DNA of 64,000 nt from Diploptera punctata (GCA_030220185.1 JASPKZ010005703.1:1343123-1407122); one strand, 5' to 3'. Positions 42,611-52,389 are shown, counted from the first letter of the stretch. The notes: generated by a model from the sequence alone, not told the origin. Translations and numbers: made by a program.

Positions 42611-42871
42611 ATTGTTTATTTTTTATTATTTCACTCACCTCATACTTCATAAATCATAGCAGACCCTGGGTTTCTTCACGTAATTTGTGACATTGTCAAT
42701 GCTGCGTCACGTTCACAACAGTTGTGAACGTGACGCAGCATTGACAATGTCACAAATTACGTGAAGAAACCCAGGGTCTGCTATGATTTATGAAGTATGA
42801 GGTGAGTGAAATAATAAAAAATAAACAATATTAAAGAACCTCATAGTGTTATTTCCTATCTACATAACTTA
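42611..42871. mobile_element. PLE foldback: perfect 109-bp palindrome, 12-bp TSD
   Basis: The arms 42611-42719 and 42721-42829 are identical inverse copies around base 42720, with no mismatch. AGGAATTTTGAA at 42599-42610 and 42872-42883 is the target duplication. The right side alone carries the extra AACCTCATAGTGTTATTTCC terminus. Each arm has TATGAGGTGAGTG and GAAACCCAGGGTC, but the CUGANGA box reads TTGACAA. It is the youngest foldback here. Confidence 0.92.
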
Positions 42872-43104
42872 AGGAATTTTGAAGTTCATAAGTTTTTCTT
42901 TCTTGTTTTTTTGAAAGAAACCCATGGTTTGGGAGAAAATCCACATAAAAAAACAAGAAAGAAAACTTGTGAACTTCGAAATTCCCGTGGATTTTGACTG
43001 GATCCGGAGGTTTATCAGTCCACCAACAGAGGGAAGAGGAAGTGGTTCTTCTGATAGACTTAAGATCAGTCAATGAGAAATAGACTTAAGATCAGTCAAT
43101 GAGA

Positions 43105-43150
43105 AGGTACTGAAGATGAAGTTGCCAAGGCTTTGAAACCGCGGTCTACA
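43105..43150 (+). ncRNA. Hammerhead-ribozyme-like motif
   Basis: CTGAAGA (43110-43116), helix II decayed, GAAA (43135-43138), the palindromic helix III ACCGCGGT, C43146, and helix I GTA/TAC. Confidence 0.5.
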
Positions 43151-43249
43151 TAGAAGACTGGATATGAGGTGAGGTATGAAGCATTTAATTTAATCTTAAA
43201 TTAAATCTTATAGTGATTTTTTTCCTATAAAATATCAATTAAATAACTT

Positions 43250-44216
43250 TCTCAAAGAGGTTGTTTCCCATAAAATAAATACAAATTCATCATCATCCGA
43301 TCCAAGAATAAGCCCATTTGTCCTATTACACTATCAATGAGATACTTTCTTTTCACCTCTTTGACACAAAGATCTCTTCCCCTGAGGACATAGCTTTTGT
43401 GATTCTGGCCATATGTTTGACGTGATATTTTCATTTGAGTTATTTTCTTATGAAGTCTAAAACTGGTTGTAGCTGAAGTTCTTTCATAGCCATGTCAATT
43501 TTTTTGTGATCCCAACAAGTGTATCCTGCTAATGCTCTCATGAACTTCATTCTGTTGATGTTTGTCTGCACTTCATTTCCGTAACATTAATACAGATCTT
43601 GATAGTGTCTTGTATAAATGTATTCTTATATGCTGCTGTTTGAGGAATTGTTTTATTAATTATCCCCATTGTTTTATTGAATTTGGAAATGTTGTGAGGT
43701 ATATTGCTTTCTTCAAAATATGATAATTTACAATTTATATAAATGAGTTGGGAATTATGTTTTGTCTCACCTCATAAAATTCCGTAATTTTCACAGGACT
43801 GGTTTTTGAATTCTTCCCTTCTATCCTTGGCAAAACTCAAACTGTCGAACTTCGAAATAATTTCCAACTCATTTATGTAAATTGTAAATTACCTCATAGT
43901 GTTACTTTCCTTCCTACCTTTTATTGAAATAATAATTTATATCCAAGATATGTGAATTTATTAACTCTTTCAATGAAATTATATTTTTGACGGGAATTTT
44001 ACTTGGTACAAGATATTTCCCATAGAATGCCATTATGTTTGTTTTATTAACATATTTTTCCTCATTATATTTTTCACTGATTTTATTTAAATTGTGTATT
44101 GAGTGTTGAAGATCATCTTCAGTAGATGCCACAAGGGCTAGATCATCAGCAAAAAGTAGTGCATCCAACTGCATGTTTTGTTTGCTGGAACGAAGCCATG
44201 ATATATTTGTTTCCAC
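43250..44216 (-). pseudogene. LINE reverse transcriptase fragments, interrupted by a PLE piece
   Basis: From 44216 leftward: DALLFADDLALVASTEDDLQ carries the catalytic FADD box, followed by VNKTNIMAFYGKYLVPSK. 43620-43250 has decayed post-RT sequence (LGSQKN.HGYERTS ... ). A PLE foldback remnant (about 43715-43915, GTCTCACCTCATAAAA, arms AATTTACAATTTATATAAAT) separates the two. It is dead. Confidence 0.65.
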
Positions 44217-44700
44217 TCTTTAATGATTCTGTTTATTTATTTTTAAATACAAATTCAACCAATATAAATGACTGTAGAATGCAGCTTTCATGACTGGAAG
44301 TCATTGTATTAAAAGATTCTAGGCTATAGGGCTGTGGTCCATAACTGACGTTTCTCTCTCGACTATGAAGGACATCTTCAGTGGTAAGTTCTTCTAGGTA
44401 GTGTTCCCTATTTAGAAGCTTGCCTCTGTATGAGTAGTAGTCTGTTGGAATCCAGTATTTATACTTGTGCTGGTCTCCAAATGGCTGGACAAAGTCGAAG
44501 CAGATTGGGTAGTCATCAATTTAGCATCTGATTGTTTGGTTCTGTCTCTTCATTATTAAGTAGGTTTATATGTCTTATTTAATGTGTGATACAAAGCTTT
44601 AGCCAGTTTTATACCTTCATCTTTTCTATTGAAACTGTCCTTGTGTCAAGGGAGAAACATCACAATCACAACCCTATAGCCCAGAATTTTTAATAAATAA
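44217..44700 (-). mobile_element. PLE 3' fragment related to the 4.1-6.4 kb element
   Basis: On the minus strand CACTGAAGATGTCCTTCATA, GAGAAACGTCAG and TATGGACCACAGCCCTATAGC parallel the 3' end of that PLE (CACTGAAGATGCCC, GAAACGTCTGG, TATGGACCACGGCC). Helix II is not well formed in this copy. Confidence 0.55.
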
Positions 44701-44912
44701 TAAATGACTATTTTAATACTTTTTTATTTAATTCTTTTTAAGTTATTAAGAACCAACATGAGGTTACTATATAAAAAGTTAAACTAATAAAATATGTACT
44801 TGAGATCTCAGTCATCCTTAACTATATGAAATGTCAGTTAAAAAACTTTTGGAACATGTTCTACCTTTCCACAAGCTCAAGATGGATCATGTTCTGAAAG
44901 ATCTACAAAGTA

Positions 44913-45428
44913 GAAAAAGAAAACAGAAAAGAAGAAAACAAATCAGGGATTTATCAAATTAAATGTGAAGAATGTGAGAAATTCTACATAGGAAAACTAA
45001 GAGAAATTTGAAAACTAGAGTGAAAGAACATCTCAGAAATGTCAAAAAAGGGGAAGTAGAAAAATCTGCAGTGGCTGCCCATGCATGGTCTGAAAAACAT
45101 CTTATCGAGAAAGAAGCTAAATTATTAAAACAAATAGAAAAACCAAAAGAACTTACTGTTTGGGAAAAGATCTACATTCAAAAGGAAATTAATGAACTTT
45201 GAATTTCCCGGTGAGAATGACCTGGTTTCGAGGTTTTTCAGTAGCCAATGGAAGGAGAGAAGGACAGCTCTTCAAGACGACAGAACAACGGTTGGGACGA
45301 TACTGAGGATGGAACAGAAACTATGTTCCGAAACTAGTTTATAATCAAATAAGAAGAACAATATGAGGTGAGTGATAAAAATATTCTACTTAATGAATAT
45401 ACCTCATAGTGAGAATTCCTAAAATAAG
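44913..45428 (+). mobile_element. PLE, 5'-truncated, single orientation, 12-bp TSD
   Basis: ATCTACAAAGTA at 44901-44912 and 45430-45441. Coding (frameshifted near 45000 and 45183) matches the 24217 family: FYIGK, VKEHLRNVKKGEVEKSAVAA, WEKIYIQK. The hammerhead CTGAGGA (45303-45309) ... GAAA (45330-45333) ACTAGT is intact and the end is ATATGAGGTGAGTG. Confidence 0.82.
45299..45343 (+). ncRNA. Hammerhead-ribozyme-like motif
   Basis: It has the same sequence as 24616-24660 (GGAACA/TGTTCC helix II, palindrome ACTAGT, helix I ATA/TAT). Confidence 0.68.
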
Positions 45429-45502
45429 TATCTACAAAGTAAAAATCATCGGAGAACATATTGTTTAAATAACTCACCTCATAGGATTCATGCTTCCATG
45501 AT

Positions 45503-45548
45503 ATCGCGATTTCAAACATAATCATGTTCATCGTCAGCCATAACTCCG
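45503..45548 (-). ncRNA. Hammerhead-ribozyme-like motif
   Basis: Minus strand: CTGACGA (45537-45531), an extra T, helix II AACAT/ATGTT, GAAA (45513-45510) and the palindrome ATCGCGAT. It is the same family as 20233-20284. Confidence 0.68.
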
Positions 45549-46403
45549 ACTGTTGAAATTCTTCGGCCGTCAACTATTCTATTGTCGCCATCTTCAGTGC
45601 TGCTATCTATGGTTGAATTTATGAACTTCGAAATCAATGTAATTTCGTTAGGGATATCAAAATTCATTGATCTATTTTTGTTTTTCTGAATGTATATTTT
45701 TTCCCAAACTGTCAATTCCAAAGGTTTCTCTACTTTGTTTTAAAAGTTTAGCTTCTCTTCCAATTTTATGATGTTCTAATAAACTATGTGCAGCAATTGC
45801 AGATTTTTCAATTTCACAATTTTTAATATTTCTGAAATGTTCTTTTGTCCGAATTTCCAAATTCCTTTTTGTTTTTCCTATATAAACTTTATTGCAATCT
45901 TCACAATTTATTTGATAAATTCCAGATTTCTTACTGTCTGGAACTTTGACTTTTTTATTGGTACTTAGAAGATTACCCAGACTAAATTTATTTATTGGTG
46001 CCAAAAAAATGTTGTATTTGTCAAAAATTTTTTGAAATTTCCTATGCATTTCAGGATGGTAAGTAATTTTCTTGTATTTTTTCTTTTCTTTGCAATTTTG
46101 TAAAGTAGTATATTCATTAAGTCTTTTATTGTGTTTGAATTTCTTCAACTTATTTATAATTAATTCTTTATCAAAACCATTTAATCTAGCAGTGTTTAAG
46201 ATATGTTTAAACTCTTTATTGAAATTTTCTTCGTTTAATGGTACATTTGTCAATCTGTAAATTAAGCTATTGAATATTGCATGCTTATGAGCAATGTGAT
46301 TGAAGCCTGATGATTTAATGTAATTATCTGTATGAGTTCCTTTTCTAAATATATCAAATTCAATTTTCAGTGTTTGATCATTCCTAATTATACATAAATC
46401 CAA
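45512..46403 (-). pseudogene. PLE RT C-end and GIY-YIG endonuclease, inverted half
   Basis: From 46403: MDLCIIRNDQTLKIEFDIFR, GTHTDNYIKSSGFNHIAHKH, SGIYQINCEDCNKVYIGKTK, then (after a shift near 45735) LELTVWEKIYIQKNKNRSMN and the C-terminal GVMADDEHDYV. The GIY and YIG motifs are intact. It is truncated just downstream of the RT active site. Confidence 0.82.
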
Positions 46404-46413
46404 AAAAGGAATT

Positions 46414-47603
46414 TTGTTTTCTTTTTCTAATTCTTATTTTACCTATAATGAAAAATTTTACCAACAGGTTTCGGGTTTGTCAATGGGTAATCCGCTTTCA
46501 CCATTTTTAGCTGATTTGTTCATGAGTTACTTGGAGTGTCAAATCACTAAAGCATACCCATGGATGTTTATGACTTGGTACAGATATGTGGATGATATTT
46601 TTGCAATAATAAATTCTAAAGATATTGAAGATGCTCTTAAATTATTAAACCTTCAGGATGAATCAGTAAAGTTTACCGTCGAATTAGAAAAAGAAAACAA
46701 AATTCCTTTTTTGGATTTATGTATAATTAGGAATGATCAAACACTGAAAATTGAATTTGATATATTTAGAAAAGGAACTCATACAGATAATTACATTAAA
46801 TCATCAGGCTTCAATCACATTGCTCATAAGCATGCAATATTCAATAGCTTAATTTACAGATTGACAAATGTACCATTAAACGAAGAAAATTTCAATAAAG
46901 AGTTTAAAACATATCTTAAACACTGCTAGATTAAATGGTTTTGATAAAGAATTAATTATAAATAAGTTGAAGAAATTCAAACACAATAAAAGACTTAATG
47001 AATATACTACTTTACAAAATTGCAAAGAAAAGAAAAAATACAAGAAAATTACTTACCATCCTGAAATGCATAGGAAATTTCAAAAAATTTTTGACAAATA
47101 CAACATTTTTTTTGGCACCAATAAATAAATTTAGTCTGGGTAATCTTCTAAGTACCAATAAAAAAGTCAAAGTTCCAGACAGTAAGAAATCTGGAATTTA
47201 TCAAATAAATTGTGAAGATTGCAATAAAGTTTATATAGGAAAAACAAAAAGGAATTTGGAAATTCGGACAAAAGAACATTTCAGAAATATTAAAAATTGT
47301 GAAATTGAAAAATCTGCAATTGCTGCACATAGTTTATTAGAACATCATAAAATTGGAAGAGAAGCTAAACTTTTAAAACAAGTAGAGAAACCTTTGGAAT
47401 TGACAGTTTGGGAAAAAATATACATTCAGAAAAACAAAAATAGATCAATGAATTTTGATATCCCTAACGAAATTACATTGATTTCGAAGTTCATAAATTC
47501 AACCATAGATAGCAGCACTGAAGATGGCGACAATAGAATAGTTGACGGCCGAAGAATTTCAACAGTCGGAGTTATGGCTGACGATGAACATGATTATGTT
47601 TGA
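46414..47603 (+). pseudogene. PLE RT palm and GIY-YIG endonuclease, direct half
   Basis: The first block (46414-46929) has SGLSMGNPLSPFLADLFMSY (motif B), WYRYVDDIFAIINS (catalytic YVDD) and KIPFLDLCIIRND. It shifts frame near 46915 and 47110. The last block (to 47603) has SGIYQINCEDCNKVYIGKTK, EKSAIAAHSLLEHHKIGREA, VWEKIYIQKNKNRSMNFDIP and MADDEHDYV with a stop. The N-terminal RT part is missing. Confidence 0.85.
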
Positions 47604-47625
47604 AATCGCGATATCATGGAAGCAT
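47570..47625 (+). ncRNA. Hammerhead-ribozyme-like motif
   Basis: CTGACGA (47578-47584), an extra T, helix II AACAT/ATGTT, GAAA (47602-47605), the palindrome ATCGCGAT, A, and a 5-6 bp helix I (TTATGG/TCATGG). The ORF stop TGA overlaps the G-A of GAAA. Confidence 0.72.
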
Positions 47626-47879
47626 GAATCCTATGAGGTGAGTTATTTAAACAATATGTTCTCCGATGATTTTTAATGATTATACCTCATAATGTTTACT
47701 TCCCAACATTAATTAAATATATCTACAAAGTATTTTAACTGAAATTTTACTTAGTAGATGACAACTGAGATTTCAGGAGCATAATTTATTTTCAATGTTC
47801 ATTATACTTTCAATACTGCTTTCTTAGCTAGTGAAGCTTATTTTTCAAATTTTTAATTTAAATTTGTCACATATATTTA

Positions 47880-48000
47880 AGGAAAATCAATATTTTAAGA
47901 AAAATATGTATGCCTAACTTGGATTTGAACTCAAGATTCCAGATTTTTCTGTACCAGTGCTCTAATCAATAGCATCTCTAGCCATCAGGCATAAGATAAA
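47880..48000 (-). mobile_element. SINE-A fragment
   Basis: TAAGAAAAATATGTATGCCTA and a degenerate B box on the minus strand (GAGTTCAAATCC). The tRNA-like head is decayed. Confidence 0.5.
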
Positions 48001-48161
48001 AAGTTGTCCACTTATTCAATCAAGTATTTTATATGCAACCTTAATTTCTCTGTGTCTGCCTAAGTGTTTTCAAACAAAATTATAAATACACTATCTTCAA
48101 ATGAAAGAAATTACATTTTAAAATTATTGTCCTCATTTTGTTGTGAATATAATATGGAATA

Positions 48162-49380
48162 CGAGGGCCACTAGATAAGTTTTGAGATGTGCAACAATGG
48201 GTTATGATAGAGATTCCATACCTAACACATTCTATAAATCTTTGCATCCTCTGGAAGCAGTCACGCCACTTGATCTCAGACATTGAACTAGTTCCTCCTT
48301 GTAGTCAGCAACAGCAATTTCTGTGCTAGGAAATCAGTGCCTGCACAAGCATTTTTTTCATGTTCGGAAAAAGTCACCCTGACCAATGTCTAGACTGTAG
48401 GCAGTATCAGACAATAATTTCACCAATGTCTTTTCCAGAAACCTAATTGTTGCATTGGCTGTGTGCAAAGAAGCATTGTCATGGTGGAACAGAATTCCCC
48501 ATGTCCAGTCCTTGGCCGCTTCTCCTGGATCTTTGAGAAGACTTTGGAAGGACAGACTTCTGTATACCATTTAGCAGTAACTGTCCTCTGATCCTCTAGC
48601 ACAAGTGTAGCCAGATGACCACTCATTGAGAAGAAAGTGACTACCATTTTCTTCCCCACACTCCTAGGCCTTTTGACTTTGGTCGGAGGCTGCTCATCTG
48701 GGAAGACCGATACCGATGATTGACGCTTTGTTTCGGGATCATACTGTTAGATCCAAGTTTTGTCACCTGGCAGGAGTCCCCATTCTTGAATCTCTAGCTT
48801 TTGTCTGCACCATTCCATCCTAGTGTGTTTCTGCCTTTCTGTTAAGTGGTGTTGGCACCCTCGAGAAGAAATTTTCCACACTCTTAAGTATTGGTGCAGG
48901 ATGGTGGAAACACTTGCCGAACTAATCCTAGGGCCTCTCGATGTCCTTGTAGGTCAGTCGCGGATCTTAATCAGAATCTTCACTGCAGAGATGTTTTCTT
49001 TTGGACACCCATGTTGGCTTCCCACTTTCTCCCTTGATCTTTAAGGGATGTTTCTCTCCCTTTTTTAAATTCAACAACGAGCGGAAAACTGTTGCACCTG
49101 AAGGAGCAAGGTCCCCAAATGCTCGTATGGGATGCTGAAGTATTTGTGACTAATTTAAACCACACTTAAAAGATATAAAATCATAGCACGAAAATGCTCC
49201 CTCTCAAGCTGCATAGGACACTTTTGATTTCACAAGGGTGCTGCTCAGAGACAATTGAAAGAAATTGTTTGTACCTGCTATGGTTTTGACAATCGAGGGT
49301 TGGGAATTCAAGCGGTATATTAGTTCATTGCATGCCTGGTGCCACATTGTTGTGTCTCAGAACTTATCTAGTGACCTTTG
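48162..49380 (-). mobile_element. Mariner, defective
   Basis: TA at 48160-48161 and 49381-49382. The TIRs CGAGGGCCACTAGATAAGTT and (inverted right) CAAAGGTCACTAGATAAGTT. The length of 1219 bp fits mariner. Confidence 0.85.
48300..49165 (-). pseudogene. Mariner transposase, frameshifted
   Basis: Pieces in different frames include TVTAKWYTEVCPSKVFSKIQ and ILFHHDNASLHTANATIRFL (second catalytic D in HHDNAS), with the following YSLDIGQGDFF where YSPDLAPNDFF is expected. N-terminal parts are also shifted. It is inactive. Confidence 0.78.
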
Positions 49381-49382
49381 TA

Positions 49383-49824
49383 TGGCTTAAAAAGTAAATA
49401 TTGTTTAAATCATCTGCCCAAATAATATATTGATGCAATGCAGTATCAAATACTGACATTAACAAGTCAAAGAGTAACAATATCAAATATAAAAAGAGTT
49501 AATATTACAAATATAATAATTCATCTACTCTCTAAAAAATGTGCCTGACATTAAGAAATTTTGTAAATTTTATATTTTAAAAAAATTATGTTTTGACATA
49601 AGAATATTCTTTTTTATTGCAAAAACTTATTTAAAAGTCTATAATTTTTATATCTTTAACAAATATGTATATTTTAGTTAAATTTAAAAAAATGCAGAGG
49701 TTTTGTAAATTCTATATAAGCAGGTATTTAAAAATGTGGTACAAAGTACTCTAGTACTCTAAAAATAAATTGTATGTATTCAACATTAATGAAATTCATG
49801 ATAAAGTTCCATTAGGTATTATTC
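49383..49824. other. AT-rich, nothing recognised
   Basis: No feature could be supported. Confidence 0.4.
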
Positions 49825-49970
49825 AAAATTAAAATATAAAATTATGAAATATTTACCTAAAAGGTCCGTCTCCTCAACTTAAAGATTATAATAATATTAT
49901 AATAATCTTTAAGCTGAGGAGACGGACCTCTTAGGTAAATACGTATTTCATAATTTTATATTTTAATTTT
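49825..49970. repeat. Foldback palindrome, PLE-end-like
   Basis: The arms meet near 49897 (TTATAATAATATTATAATAA) and contain GGTCCGTCTCCTCAACTTAA with its inverse. The same outer sequence ends the elements at 30640-30674 and about 50150, so this is a foldback truncated before the hammerhead part. Confidence 0.6.
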
Positions 49971-50069
49971 AAATTGTATGTAGTCAATACTAATAATAAA
50001 GTTCACAGTAAAATTCCGTTGTGATGTTAGTCACATGTAAAAATTATAATACAATTAGGTATCTTGTAA

Positions 50070-50180
50070 GTAGCAAGAGCAACCTACTGCTGAGGATGGG
50101 ATTAATCCCAAAAGGTCTGCAATGTTTTAAAAGTTTTATTAGTTGAGGAGATGGAACTTAAAAGGTACCTAATTTTATAT
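50070..50180 (+). mobile_element. Solo PLE-like end with variant hammerhead core
   Basis: CTGAGGA, T, GGGATTAATCCC, AAAA, then GGTCTGC, and downstream TTGAGGAGATGGAACTTAAA. It is the same family as 30574-30674, sharing AAAA for GAAA. Confidence 0.5.
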
Positions 50181-50489
50181 TGTGAAATTGTATGTAAATC
50201 AGAAAAACAGATAAATGTCAAACTCCACAATACAATTATTTTTTTAAATGTGAGCCTATGCATAGTGTATTAATAAAATTCCAGTATATTGAAATATTTT
50301 CTCATATAACTTAATATACAATATGAACTTAAAATAAATTCAATCAGAAGTCTGCATGGCTGATAGATTAAAGAATAGTATATTCAGGGCCAACATACAC
50401 ACACTCCATTGAGTAACACTAAGAAATTGGAAGTAAACATCTATAAAATTAAATATATGTTCACACATAAAAATGTTTATATAAAAAAT

Positions 50490-50830
50490 AGTTGAGTCTG
50501 TCCTTTATGGACTCAAAAGCTACATGACCAATTTGAATGGTGATTTTTCCATCATTTAGAGAATTTTTGTGGGACAATTAATGTATATAACATATTACCC
50601 TACATATTATAGGGCCGGAGCTAAAAAAAAAAGTGAATTGTTGCACTAAAAAGTCTTTTTAGATGCTTAAATGGCTTACACTGCTTAAACCATAACAAAT
50701 AACCCAAATTAATGTACACAGAATTGAATATCTCAAAAAAATCTGTGACAGCATGTCTATCTTTTATGGATAACTCTCAATATCATTTTTGTCTTTCAGC
50801 TTTCATGCCAAGATGATCAGGATAATAAAT
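50490..50830 (-). mobile_element. Copy of the 56300-57270 repeat
   Basis: The minus strand matches that element: GATTTTTTTGAGATATTCAA, TTATGGTTTAAGCAGTGTAA and CATGAAAGCTGAAAGACAAA. Confidence 0.6.
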
Positions 50831-50959
50831 AATTATGATATAAATTTATAATTAATTTGCTTTTTGTTATTCAACTAAACATAAAAACACGTTTAATTTA
50901 TTACGTAGCAGTGCAGCTGGGTATTATCTAGTACATTATATAATGGAAATGGACAGTTA

Positions 50960-51310
50960 ATGACAAATGTGCGAAATTTTGAAAAAATGACTCAATTCGA
51001 ATACCTAGGAACAATAATTACAAACAGTCCATCGCTGTGGCATAGTTGGTAGAGTCCCTACCTTCCACTTTGGCAACCCGGGTTTGATTCCCGGCAGGTA
51101 AGGGATTTTTAAAATCTCTACCTTGGGATTGGGTGTGTGTTGTGTCCAGTTATACCCATTGGGTTTAATTCCTCTAAAAAAATAATAATTACAAACAGGA
51201 ATGAGATGCACAAAGTAATGTAACTTGGGCTCAATTCTGGAAATATGTGCTATTATGCATTACAAGGATTCTTGTCATCCTAACTTCTCTCATGAAACGT
51301 TAAACTGAAG
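50960..51310 (+). mobile_element. LINE fragment hit by SINE-D
   Basis: About 50970-51012 reads VRNFEKMTQFEYLGTIIT. After the SINE it resumes with NRNEMHK ... LNSGNMCYYALQGFLSS, the LINE region just after the RT. It is decayed. Confidence 0.6.
51028..51183 (+). mobile_element. SINE-D, 156 bp, 15-bp TSD
   Basis: AATAATTACAAACAG at 51013-51027 and 51184-51198. Head: A box GGCATAGTTGGTAGAGTCCC and B box GGGTTTGATTCCCGG. The body is short, ending CCTCTAAAAAAATAATAATT. Confidence 0.85.
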
Positions 51311-51339
51311 ATATATAAAACCCAAGAAAACTTTCTTAA

Positions 51340-51343
51340 TCAT

Positions 51344-51381
<38 letters not shown>

Positions 51382-51528
51382 AGAAAAAAGAATGCTTGAG
51401 TCGGGATTTGAATTCGAGTCTCTAAAGTCACTTTAGAGACTCGAGTTCAAATCCCGACTCAAGCATTCTTTTTTCTTTTCATATCATATTTGCCTTCATT
51501 GCCAAATGTCAAAAATATATTTATAATA

Positions 51529-51567
<39 letters not shown>

Positions 51568-51660
51568 TTTAGAGACTCGAGTTCAAATCCCGACTCAAGC
51601 ATTCTTTTTTCTTTTCATATCATATCATATATATATATATACATATTGACTGATAGGGAT
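51340..51660. repeat. (TA)n microsatellites and a tRNA-like palindrome
   Basis: (TA)n runs at about 51338-51376, 51528-51566 and 51628-51643. A 55-bp-arm palindrome (51374-51428 / 51430-51484, one mismatch) consists of ATATGAAAAGAAAAAAGAAT and GCTTGAGTCGGGATTTGAA, a SINE B-box end. A third copy of the right arm is at 51566-51625. Confidence 0.75.
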
Positions 51661-51784
51661 GACAAAGGACAACCTTGTCAGACATAATTCATTAGTTCCC
51701 AACTAACAGTCCAAGGTAGGCATCAACATGAACATTATTATAACAGATACACTCGCTAATTTAAATACAAATTAAACACAATGA

Positions 51785-52245
51785 AGAGCATGCCATAGTG
51801 TAACTGATTAAAGCAATATGCTATAAGTTGAAATATAGTGGATTTGAGTCCCAATCGGGTTAGGAAATTCAAACTGGCCTTCTGGCAACACCATGTCATG
51901 AGATTGACTCAGGCTATGGCAGAAATGAGTGCCAAATATTCCGAAGGTCATCATGCATAGCTAACAACCTAGCTAACACCTCATGCGATTATCTAGAAAG
52001 ATTTAATACACCAATGATCTTCTTGGTGATAAAATCTTAAAATATACAGTCAATATACCCAATTTACCAATTAATAATTAAAAGAGTCAACATGTTTCAA
52101 CAGCAAAGCTGCTTAGTCTTGAAAATGACAGCTTCACTGATGAAACATGTTGACTCTTTTAATTATTGATTGATGAATTGGGTATATTGACTGTATATCT
52201 AGAAAGATGGCAGCCTTAACTTCCTACCATTGTAAGGTTTGTACA
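51785..52245 (+). mobile_element. SINE-B, split by a PLE foldback
   Basis: B box GATTTGAGTCCCAATCGG, then AAACTGGCCTTCTGGCAACA and AGAAATGAGTGCCAAAT, resumed at 52209 with GGCAGCCTTAACTTCCTACC. It parallels the 57467 copy. Confidence 0.7.
52003..52195. mobile_element. PLE-like foldback, 193 bp, perfect 13-bp TSD
   Basis: TATCTAGAAAGAT at 51990-52002 and 52196-52208. The arms share TACAGTCAATATACCCAATT and GAGTCAACATGTTTCA with about 40 bp of centre. GAAACATGTTG is present (the palindrome ACATGT), with CTGATGA immediately adjacent, so helix II is absent here. Confidence 0.8.
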
Positions 52246-52389
52246 GAGATCACTTTATCTTTCTTAAACACAAAGATCAGAATAAAACTGTTATGGTTAC
52301 ATTTTGGAAAATTTGCAACATTTCAAAATATTTTGCAGGAATATTATGACCTTATCGAAGATTTTTGGTCTATTGGTCATGGTCTTGAT

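Larger units (their letters stand above)
42431..43238. mobile_element. PLE foldback with 11-bp TSD, hit by a second foldback
   Basis: TTAAATAACTT at 42420-42430 and 43239-43249. The halves carry MNFEIPVDFD-type C-terminal codons and meet near 42905-42960. The minus hammerhead is at 42478-42520 and the plus one at 43105-43150. The nested 42611-42871 insertion lies in the left half. Confidence 0.85.
45442..47719. mobile_element. PLE foldback, 2.28 kb, 13-bp TSD
   Basis: TATCTACAAAGTA at 45429-45441 and 47720-47732. The minus half (45442 to about 46430) and the longer plus half (about 46432-47719) share the coding region. The plus half starts about 270 bp further upstream in PLE terms. Terminal signatures are AACTCACCTCATAGG and CCTATGAGGTGAGTT, with hammerheads on both strands. 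It was inserted exactly at the 3' junction of the preceding PLE. Confidence 0.92.

Noticed and set aside
42640..42800. Functional hammerheads in the perfect palindrome
   Set aside because: The CUGANGA box reads TTGACAA, changing the first C and a core G, although GAAA and helix III remain.
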